From Flavobacteriaceae bacterium (GTDB taxonomy: Bacteria; Bacteroidota; Bacteroidia; Flavobacteriales; Flavobacteriaceae), in assembly GCA_023700885.1 (NCBI GenBank), contig JAMPYA010000154.1:1-5090 (forward strand): a DNA stretch of 5,090 nucleotides. The letters run 5' to 3'. Shown here piece after piece: positions 1-4,956 of the stretch; position 1 is the stretch's first letter; each line of letters starts with the position of its first letter. Below the pieces are notes generated by a model. The model worked only from the letters and a program-made list of their open reading frames with translations. It was not told the origin of the DNA and searched no databases. A program made the position numbers and the translations under genes.

Positions 1-1
1 C

Positions 2-151
2 ACTAAAGCTACTGAGATTATAGGAAAACCAGCGCCTAATTTTATAGAAGGAGAACCCGTTTCATTTAAAATTGTTAGTAATGATTCTATAAAAAAATGC
101 TTGAACTATACGTTTAAACATCCGGATATTTTAAAAGCGTTAGAGTTCTAG
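2..151 (+). CDS. C-terminal fragment of a possible NAD-dependent epimerase/dehydratase (SDR-like)
   Basis: An open frame enters from the left edge and ends at TAG (149-151), giving 49 visible residues. The last part reads ...VSNDSIKKCLNYTFKHPDIL followed by KALEF. A 'VSN-x-x-(I/L)-(K)...L-x-Y-x-F-(K/R)-(Y/H)-P-(D)...(A/G)L' ending is typical of the C-terminus of extended short-chain dehydrogenase/epimerase proteins (WcaG/YeeZ-like), where this segment follows the substrate domain. No nucleotide-binding motif is in view because the N-terminal Rossmann part lies outside the window, so the assignment rests on a short tail and is weak. The gene is convergent with thiL, and the two stop codons are directly adjacent. 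That the fragment is a real coding end is likely; its family is uncertain. Confidence 0.45.
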   Translation, partial: TKATEIIGKPAPNFIEGEPVSFKIVSNDSIKKCLNYTFKHPDILKALEF

Positions 152-1198
152 TTATTCTTTAAAAGAATTCCATCCTTGCGCCGTTATCTCAATTTGCTGA
201 TTAGCTCTTGTTATTAAGTTTACACCTTCTTTAGCCTCGGTCATAAATCCAATAATGGTCATACTTGGATTGCCTTTAATTTTGTCGAAATCTTCTTGTG
301 CAACAGTAAATAACAATTCATAATCTTCACCACCACTTAACGCAACGGTTGTGCTGTTGATATTAAACTCTTCGCAAGTGCTGATAACTTGCTGGTCTAA
401 CGGAATTTTATCTTCATACAATTTACAGCCCACATTGGATTGTTTACACAAATGCAAAATTTCAGAAGATAGTCCGTCAGAAATATCAATCATAGCAGTA
501 GGTTTTACATCCAACTCTTTTAACATTTCAATGATATCTTTTCGAGCTTCGGGTTTTAAATGGCGTTCAATCAAATAATCATAGGCCGTTAAATCGGGTT
601 GCGATTGTGGATTTACCAAAAATACCTGCTTTTCTCTTTCTAAAACTTGTAATCCCAAATATGCAGCACCTAAATCACCGCTTACAACAAGTAAATCATT
701 TGGTTTTGCTCCACTTCTATACACCACATCTTCAGCTTTTAAAACGCCTAAAGCAGTAACGCTAATTAACATTCCTTTGGTCGAACTTGTGGTGTCACCT
801 CCCACTAAATCAACACCATATTTTTCACAAGCTATTTTAATTCCGGCATACAACTCTTCTATTGCTTCTAACGGAAATCGATTAGAAATGGCAATTGAAA
901 CCGTTATTTGAGTTGGAGTCGCATTCATCGCACAAACATCTGATATGTTTACTATTGCTGCTTTGTAACCTAAATGTTTCAAAGGCATATAACTCAAATC
1001 AAAATGAACACCTTCAATTAATAAATCAGTTGTAAGTACCACTTGCTGATTTTTAAAATCTAAAACGGCGGCATCATCACCAACACCTTTAATGGTTGTT
1101 GGTTGTTTAATAACAAATTGACTGGTTAAATGGTCAATCAAACCGAATTCACCCAGTTCTGAAATATTGGTGCTTTTAAAGCTTTTATCTTCTATCAT
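152..1198 (-). CDS. thiL: thiamine-monophosphate kinase ThiL
   Basis: ThiL phosphorylates thiamine monophosphate with ATP to give thiamine diphosphate, the active cofactor; it is cytosolic. The 348-residue product carries the family motifs in order: GVGDDAAVLDF at about 38-48 (Mg/ATP-binding aspartates D41 and D42), TTDLLIEGVHFD at 56-67, NISDVCAMNA at 84-93, VGGDTTSS from 132, then IDISDGLSSEI and GGEDYELLF in the C-terminal half. Length is close to the family norm (E. coli about 325). I place the start at the ATG at 1198-1196. The frame stays open to a TTG at 1231, but that extension contains the promoter -7 element, and the extra 11 residues do not resemble the family. The ATG lies only a few bases behind the -7 element, so the transcript is probably leaderless or nearly so. 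The gene is divergent from the suf cluster and abuts the convergent upstream gene. Confidence 0.95.
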   Translation of the reverse strand: MIEDKSFKSTNISELGEFGLIDHLTSQFVIKQPTTIKGVGDDAAVLDFKNQQVVLTTDLLIEGVHFDLSYMPLKHLGYKAAIVNISDVCAMNATPTQITVSIAISNRFPLEAIEELYAGIKIACEKYGVDLVGGDTTSSTKGMLISVTALGVLKAEDVVYRSGAKPNDLLVVSGDLGAAYLGLQVLEREKQVFLVNPQSQPDLTAYDYLIERHLKPEARKDIIEMLKELDVKPTAMIDISDGLSSEILHLCKQSNVGCKLYEDKIPLDQQVISTCEEFNINSTTVALSGGEDYELLFTVAQEDFDKIKGNPSMTIIGFMTEAKEGVNLITRANQQIEITAQGWNSFKE

Positions 1199-1202
1199 AG
1201 TG

Positions 1203-1231
1203 CAAAAATAAGTGTTTATTGATAATGACAA
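1203..1231 (-). promoter_or_regulatory. Bacteroidota-type promoter of thiL
   Basis: On the minus strand TATTTTTG (1210-1203) matches the phylum's -7 consensus TAnnTTTG. A TTG (1231-1229) lies 18 bp upstream, in the place of the -33 element. The thiL ATG (1198) begins 4 nt after the -7 element, so transcription would start at or next to the start codon. The match is by eye and no transcription start has been mapped. Confidence 0.6.
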
Positions 1232-1284
1232 TTAAAGAATCAATTTTATATATATGTGATGACAAAATTAAGGTAAAAAGTTAG

Positions 1285-1292
1285 TATCTTTG
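1285..1292 (+). promoter_or_regulatory. candidate -7 element for the suf cluster
   Basis: TATCTTTG on the plus strand matches TAnnTTTG and lies 30 nt before the ATG of the A-type carrier, leaving a short 5' leader of roughly 20-25 nt. No convincing TTG -33 element is seen at the right distance, so the promoter may be weak or activator-dependent. It is the only clear -7 element I found upstream of the suf genes; none was found in the spacer before sufB, which suggests that the cluster is read mainly from here. I saw no clear palindromic operator for an iron or Fe-S regulator beside it. Confidence 0.5.
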
Positions 1293-1322
1293 TCCTTATT
1301 TAGAATCAATCTATATTACAAA

Positions 1323-1652
1323 ATGATTAACATATCCGAAATTGCACGAAAAAAAATAATCGACATGATGCGTGAAGAAGGAAAAGATCCATCTTCTTAT
1401 TATGTTCGGGTTGGGGTTCAAAGTGGTGGTTGTTCAGGCTTACTCTATAACTTGTCTTTTGACAATCAGCAAAATGAGGGCGATAAGATTGTTGAAGATA
1501 ATGGCATTAAAATTATCATTAATAAAAAAAGTTTTTTGTATATTGTAGGAACAACTCTTGATTTTTCTGGTGGATTGAATGGAAAGGGCTTATATTTTAA
1601 CAACCCAAATGCCAACAGAACTTGCGGATGTGGTGAAAGTTTTTCAATGTAA
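1323..1652 (+). CDS. sufA: A-type iron-sulfur cluster carrier (HesB/IscA/SufA family)
   Basis: This 109-residue protein belongs to the A-type Fe-S carriers, which accept clusters from the assembly scaffold and pass them to apo-proteins in the cytosol. All three ligand cysteines are present: C37 in the SGGCSG motif (34-39) and C101 and C103 in the C-terminal TCGCGESF motif. The core GLNGKGLYFNNPNA (84-97) is also typical, and length matches the family (about 107-120). The start is the ATG at 1323; an in-frame TTG at 1290 overlaps the -7 promoter element and would add a non-conserved extension. No clear Shine-Dalgarno sequence precedes the ATG. Position ahead of sufB favours a SufA-like role, but the sequence alone does not separate SufA, IscA and ErpA, so the symbol is by context. 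Confidence 0.9.
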   Translation: MINISEIARKKIIDMMREEGKDPSSYYVRVGVQSGGCSGLLYNLSFDNQQNEGDKIVEDNGIKIIINKKSFLYIVGTTLDFSGGLNGKGLYFNNPNANRTCGCGESFSM

Positions 1653-1660
1653 AACTATTC

Positions 1661-1692
1661 AAAGATTGAAAGATTGAAGGATTGAAAGATTA
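1661..1692 (+). repeat. tandem array of four 8-bp units (AAAGATTG type)
   Basis: Four consecutive units read AAAGATTG, AAAGATTG, AAGGATTG, AAAGATTA. The array starts 8 nt after the stop of the A-type carrier gene and ends 12 nt before the ATG of the S23-type gene, so it fills the spacer. The same unit in inverted orientation occurs after the S23-type gene (2080-2111). Confidence 0.85.
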
Positions 1693-1704
1693 ATTAATTT
1701 AAAA

Positions 1705-2063
1705 ATGAAAAGGTTTGAAGATTTAGAGGTTTATAAAAAAGCTTTTGCTTTAACAATCGCAGTTTTTAAATTAACAAATTCTAAATCATTTGATTTAAAT
1801 ATTAAAAATCAAATTCAGAGATCTGCATTGTCAATTCCACTTAATATTGCAGAAGGATTTGAATTACAATCTAACAAACAATTTATCAAGTTTTTATATA
1901 TTTCAAAAGCATCAAGCGGAGAATTAAGAAGTTTATTAAGAATTTGTGAAGAATTAAATTTTATAGATAAAAAACAATTGATGTCCTACTGAATGAAACA
2001 GAAGATGTCTCTAAACAATTATCAAAATTTATTAGTTATTTAAAAAGCAGCAAAATAGAATAA
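1705..2063 (+). pseudogene. four-helix-bundle protein of the 23S rRNA intervening-sequence (S23/IVP) family, frameshifted
   Basis: The N-terminal 90 residues show the family pattern (PF05635/TIGR02436, related to the Avd accessory protein of diversity-generating retroelements): KRFEDLEVYKKA at the start, QRSALSIPLNIAEGF at 38-52, and SSGELRSLLRICEELNFI at 70-87. The frame then stops early at TGA (1990-1992). The missing last helix is intact in another frame to TAA at 2061-2063: LLNETEDVSKQLSKFISYLK followed by SSKIE. Adding one A to the A6 run at 1969-1974 joins the two parts as ...FIDKKTIDVLLNETEDVSKQ... and gives 119 residues, the normal family size. So there is probably a single-base deletion in the homopolymer, either a real slippage mutation or a sequencing error. 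Family members form small, mostly helical oligomers; their cellular role is not established, and none of the Suf proteins needs one. It sits between two suf genes, flanked by inverted 8-bp repeats. Confidence 0.85.
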
Positions 2064-2064
2064 G

Positions 2065-2111
2065 AATATTAAAAATTGGAATTTTTCAATCTTTTAATAT
2101 TTTAATCATTC
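2065..2111. repeat. hairpin overlapping an inverted 8-bp array
   Basis: AATATTAAAA (2065-2074) followed by ATTG (2075-2078) pairs with CAAT (2087-2090) and TTTTAATATT (2092-2101), with one bulged C and an 8-nt loop: a 14-bp, nearly all-AT stem. Its right arm lies in a degenerate 8-bp array AATCTTTT, AATATTTT, AATCATTC (2088-2111), the reverse complement of the AAAGATT unit found before the S23-type gene. The stem is too AT-rich to be a convincing intrinsic terminator, and sufB follows 8 nt later. It might still attenuate transcription or protect mRNA ends. Confidence 0.6.
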
Positions 2112-2119
2112 CATAAAAA

Positions 2120-3568
2120 ATGAACAAATATACTGAAGACGATTTAAAAAAAGAACTCGAAACTAAAGAGTATGCCTACGGTTTTTATACCGATATTGAA
2201 GCTGATAAGTTTCCTGTAGGATTAAATGAAGACGTTGTTAGAGCCATTTCTAAAAAGAAAAATGAACCTCAATGGATGACTGATTGGCGTATAGAAGCTT
2301 TTCGTTTATGGGAAAAAATGGAGGAGCCGGAATGGGCTAATGTTAACTATAACAAACCGAAATTTAACGAAATAAGTTATTATTCTGCTCCAAAACAAAA
2401 ACCTAAATTAAATAGTTTAGACGAAGTTGATCCTGAATTGTTAGATACTTTTAAGAAGCTAGGAATTTCTTTAGATGAACAAAAACGCTTATCAAATGTA
2501 GCCGTTGATATTGTGATGGACTCTGTTTCTGTAGCAACCACTTTCAAAAAAACATTAGGCGAAAAAGGCATTATTTTTTGTCCGATTTCAGAAGCTATAC
2601 AAGAACACCCAGAATTGGTTAAAAAATATTTAGGTTCTGTTGTCCCTAAAACCGATAATTTTTATGCGGCACTTAATTCTGCTGTTTTTTCTGATGGTTC
2701 TTTTTGTTACATCCCAAAAGGCATTCATTGCCCGATGGAGCTTTCAACCTACTTCAGAATAAACGAAGGAGGGACTGGTCAGTTTGAACGCACTTTAGTC
2801 ATTGCCGATGAAGGAAGTTTTGTGAGTTATTTAGAAGGTTGTACCGCACCTCAACGCGATGAAAATCAGTTACACGCTGCAGTTGTTGAATTAATTGCTT
2901 TAGACAATGCCGAAATCAAATATTCTACCGTTCAAAATTGGTATCCAGGAGATAAAAATGGTAAAGGAGGTGTTTTCAATTTTGTAACCAAACGCGGCAT
3001 TTGTGAAACGAATGCTAAAATTTCATGGACACAAGTTGAAACCGGAAGTGCAGTAACTTGGAAATATCCTAGTTGTATTTTAAAAGGAGACAATTCGGTA
3101 GGTGAATTTTATTCAATTGCTGTTACCAATCATTTTCAACAAGCTGATACCGGCACTAAAATGATTCACATCGGCAAAAACACAAAAAGCACCATCATAT
3201 CAAAAGGTATATCTGCAGGAAAATCTCAAAATAGTTACCGCGGATTGGTTCGAGTTGGGTCAAAAGCTGAAAATGCCAGAAACTTCTCACAATGTGATTC
3301 TCTATTGATGGGCGACCAATGTGGAGCACACACATTTCCTTACATCGAAGTTAAAAACAAAACAGCTAAAATTGAACATGAAGCCACCACCTCTAAAATT
3401 GGTGAAGACCAATTATTTTACTGCAATCAGCGAGGTATTACTACGGAAAAGGCCATTGCTCTCATTGTAAATGGTTTTAGTAAAGATGTATTGAATAAAT
3501 TACCAATGGAATTTGCTGTTGAAGCACAAAAATTATTAGAAATATCGTTAGAGGGAAGCGTGGGGTAA
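2120..3568 (+). CDS. sufB: Fe-S cluster scaffold protein SufB
   Basis: SufB is the scaffold of the cytosolic SufBCD complex on which sulfur and iron are assembled into a cluster. The 482-residue protein is close to E. coli SufB (495) and very similar over its core. Visible landmarks are SVVPKTDNFYAALNSAVFSD in the middle, YLEGCTAPQRD with C241 (equivalent to E. coli C254, on the sulfur-transfer path), NFSQCDSLLMGDQCGAHTFP with C392 (equivalent to C405) and C401, and KIEHEATTSKIGEDQLFY with H420/E421 (equivalent to H433/E434, the assembly site). The end EFAVEAQKLLEISLEGSVG is the usual SufB C-terminus. The ATG at 2120 gives the expected N-terminus. No promoter is visible just upstream, so the gene is probably read from the promoter before the A-type carrier, through the S23-type gene. 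All key residues are present and the gene appears intact. Confidence 0.97.
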   Translation: MNKYTEDDLKKELETKEYAYGFYTDIEADKFPVGLNEDVVRAISKKKNEPQWMTDWRIEAFRLWEKMEEPEWANVNYNKPKFNEISYYSAPKQKPKLNSLDEVDPELLDTFKKLGISLDEQKRLSNVAVDIVMDSVSVATTFKKTLGEKGIIFCPISEAIQEHPELVKKYLGSVVPKTDNFYAALNSAVFSDGSFCYIPKGIHCPMELSTYFRINEGGTGQFERTLVIADEGSFVSYLEGCTAPQRDENQLHAAVVELIALDNAEIKYSTVQNWYPGDKNGKGGVFNFVTKRGICETNAKISWTQVETGSAVTWKYPSCILKGDNSVGEFYSIAVTNHFQQADTGTKMIHIGKNTKSTIISKGISAGKSQNSYRGLVRVGSKAENARNFSQCDSLLMGDQCGAHTFPYIEVKNKTAKIEHEATTSKIGEDQLFYCNQRGITTEKAIALIVNGFSKDVLNKLPMEFAVEAQKLLEISLEGSVG

Positions 3569-3569
3569 A

Positions 3570-4055
3570 ATGGAAAACAAAAAAGTAATCATAATTGGTT
3601 CCTCAAGAATCAACGGAAATACGAATAGAATAGCAACAGAAATTGCGACTAGATACAATTTTGATGTCATTAATTTAAGCGATTATTCATTCTCTTATTA
3701 CGATTATGAAAGTAACAATTTAACCGATGATTTTTTCCCTTTAATTAAGAACATTATAGAAAAATATAATACCCTTATTTTCGCTACACCAGTTTATTGG
3801 TATAGCATGAGTGGTATTATGAAAGTATTTTTTGATCGTTTTTCAGATTTAATTAGAATCGAAAAAGAAACCGGAAGAAAATTAAGAGGTAAAAATATGG
3901 GGGTGATATCAAATTCTCATGACAGCACCATAGATGATGTTTTTTATATTCCATTTCGCAAATCTGCTGCCTATTTAGGAATGAACTTTATCGGAAATCA
4001 GCATTTTAATGCAGATCAAAAAGTACCTTTAGAACATTTAAACTTTCAACATTAA
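3570..4055 (+). CDS. flavodoxin-fold NAD(P)H-dependent oxidoreductase (FMN reductase-like)
   Basis: The 161-residue product has the FMN-binding layout of the NADPH-dependent FMN reductase/flavodoxin-like family: a first beta strand and phosphate loop KVIIIGSSRINGNTNRIA (5-22), the flavin-contacting TPVYWYSMSGIMKVFFDRFSD (73-93), and a third strand ending in GVISNSHDS. It has no cysteines, so it is not an iron-sulfur flavoprotein. The start is 1 nt behind the sufB stop (TAAAATG), which implies translational coupling. The C-terminus looks short: after YLGMNFIGNQHFNADQKVP the usual last helix is absent, and the final seven residues (EHLNFQH) and the stop lie in a degenerate AACATT repeat. A role as electron donor for cluster assembly is conceivable from position only; substrate and function are unknown. 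Confidence 0.8.
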   Translation: MENKKVIIIGSSRINGNTNRIATEIATRYNFDVINLSDYSFSYYDYESNNLTDDFFPLIKNIIEKYNTLIFATPVYWYSMSGIMKVFFDRFSDLIRIEKETGRKLRGKNMGVISNSHDSTIDDVFYIPFRKSAAYLGMNFIGNQHFNADQKVPLEHLNFQH

Positions 4056-4071
4056 AACATTAGAAAACATC
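4033..4071 (+). repeat. degenerate AACATT tandem repeat overlapping the oxidoreductase 3' end
   Basis: AACATT or close variants start at 4033, 4041 (AACTTT), 4048, 4056 and 4066 (AACATC), a period of 8, 7, 8 and 10 nt. The repeat begins inside the coding region and supplies its stop codon. It is imperfect, and part of the match could come from AT-rich composition. Confidence 0.5.
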
Positions 4072-4100
4072 AAAACAAAAATAATAACCAATTTGGAGAA

Positions 4101-4123
4101 TTGAAAAATTAATCAATTTTCAA
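4101..4123. repeat. inverted repeat before the sufC array
   Basis: TTGAAAAATT (4101-4110) and AATTTTCAA (4115-4123) are complementary with one bulged A around the loop AATC. The right arm runs into the TTTTCAAA array. The segment TTGAAAAATTAATCAATTT (4101-4119) matches 17 of 19 bases of TTGAAAGATTAATTAATTT (1682-1700), the leader of the first S23-type gene. An intrinsic terminator is unlikely because sufC follows immediately and the stem lacks GC. Confidence 0.55.
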
Positions 4124-4148
4124 ATTTTCAAATTTTCAAATTTTCAAA
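4117..4148 (+). repeat. four perfect tandem copies of TTTTCAAA before sufC
   Basis: The unit TTTTCAAA occurs four times without a mismatch and ends 6 nt before the sufC ATG, occupying the place of a ribosome binding site. Copy-number change here would alter the sufC leader without touching the protein. No S23-type gene is present in this spacer, unlike the other two array-bearing spacers. Confidence 0.9.
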
Positions 4149-4154
4149 TTTATT

Positions 4155-4892
4155 ATGCTTACAATAAAAAACTTACACGCAGGAATAGAAAATAAAGAAA
4201 TTCTTAGAGGAATTAATCTTGAAATAAAAGCCGGAGAAGTTCATGCCATTATGGGACCAAACGGATCTGGAAAAAGCACGCTTTCTGCCGTTATTGCAGG
4301 AAATGAAACCTATGAAGTTACTCAAGGTGAAATTGATTTTGATAATGAAAGTATCTTAGAATATGCTCCAGAAGAGCGTGCTCACAAAGGTGTTTTCTTG
4401 TCATTTCAATATCCGGTAGAAATTCCCGGTGTAACCGTTACAAATTTCATTAAAACAGCTATTAACGAAACCAGAAAAGCAAAAGGTTTAGAAGATATGC
4501 CTGCAAAAGATCTGCTTAAACTCATCAGAGAAAAAGCCGAATTGTTAGAAATTGACCGTAAATTTTTATCTCGTTCTTTAAATGAAGGATTTTCCGGAGG
4601 TGAAAAAAAACGAAATGAAATTTTCCAAATGGCAATGCTCGAACCAAAATTGGCAATTCTTGACGAAACCGATTCAGGATTAGATATAGATGCGTTAAAA
4701 ATTGTTGCCAACGGTGTAAACAAACTTAAAACTGAAAATAATGCAGTGTTGGTAATTACACATTACCAAAGGTTGTTAGATTATATAGTTCCAGATTTTG
4801 TACATGTTTTACACAATGGAAAAATTGTAAAATCTGGCGGTAAAGAATTAGCGTTAGAATTAGAAGAAAAAGGATACGATTGGTTAAAATAA
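4155..4892 (+). CDS. sufC: Fe-S cluster assembly ATPase SufC
   Basis: SufC is the soluble ABC-type ATPase that drives conformational change of SufB/SufD during cluster assembly in the cytosol. The 245-residue protein (E. coli 248) has every ABC motif: Walker A GPNGSGKST at 34-42 with K40, Q-loop FQYP near residue 81, signature FSGGEKKRNE at 146-155, Walker B LAILDETDSGLD with D170 and catalytic E171, and the switch histidine H203 in ITHYQRLL. The SGGEKKRNE and ETDSGLD forms are specific to SufC within the ABC superfamily. There are no membrane segments. The gene is separated from sufB by the inserted oxidoreductase gene and a 99-bp repeat-rich spacer; in most Bacteroidota sufC follows sufB closely. 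The ATG at 4155 is the natural start; no Shine-Dalgarno is seen because the array fills that position. Confidence 0.97.
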   Translation: MLTIKNLHAGIENKEILRGINLEIKAGEVHAIMGPNGSGKSTLSAVIAGNETYEVTQGEIDFDNESILEYAPEERAHKGVFLSFQYPVEIPGVTVTNFIKTAINETRKAKGLEDMPAKDLLKLIREKAELLEIDRKFLSRSLNEGFSGGEKKRNEIFQMAMLEPKLAILDETDSGLDIDALKIVANGVNKLKTENNAVLVITHYQRLLDYIVPDFVHVLHNGKIVKSGGKELALELEEKGYDWLK

Positions 4893-4896
4893 TTGA

Positions 4897-4952
4897 GTTT
4901 AAAAGTTTAAAAGTTTCAAGTTTCAAGTTTCAAGTTTCAAATTCAAGTTAAA
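4897..4952 (+). repeat. tandem array of GTTTAAAA/GTTTCAA units before the second S23-type gene
   Basis: Two 8-bp units GTTTAAAA (4897-4912) are followed by four exact 7-bp units GTTTCAA (4913-4940) and two decayed units ATTCAA and GTTAAA (4941-4952). The array starts 4 nt after the sufC stop and ends 4 nt before the ATG of the S23-type gene, so it makes up almost the whole spacer. The change from 8- to 7-bp units suggests expansion by slippage. Confidence 0.9.
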
Positions 4953-4956
4953 TATT

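Noticed and set aside
351..578. A 75-codon plus-strand open frame opposite thiL
   Set aside because: It is a shadow of thiL, which has all family motifs on the other strand; the translation has no recognisable features and no promoter or start context.
1290..1322. TTG-initiated extension of the A-type carrier by 11 residues
   Set aside because: The TTG lies within the -7 element TATCTTTG, and the family N-terminus fits the ATG at 1323.
1661..1692. CRISPR-like repeat array
   Set aside because: Units are 8 bp with no spacers and there are no cas genes; it is a simple tandem repeat. The same holds for 4117-4148 and 4897-4952.
2065..2101. Intrinsic terminator before sufB
   Set aside because: The stem is almost entirely A/T and there is no separate promoter for sufB, so a strong terminator here would silence an essential gene.
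2380..2571. A 63-codon minus-strand open frame inside sufB
   Set aside because: Antisense shadow of a strongly conserved gene, with no independent support.
4145..4152. A TAnnTTTG match (TAAATTTG) on the minus strand that could drive antisense RNA into the oxidoreductase gene
   Set aside because: No TTG -33 element at a suitable distance, and the match arises from the edge of the TTTTCAAA array in very AT-rich DNA.
4406..4723. A 105-codon minus-strand open frame inside sufC
   Set aside because: Antisense shadow of sufC; the translation is low in features and mirrors the SufC codons.
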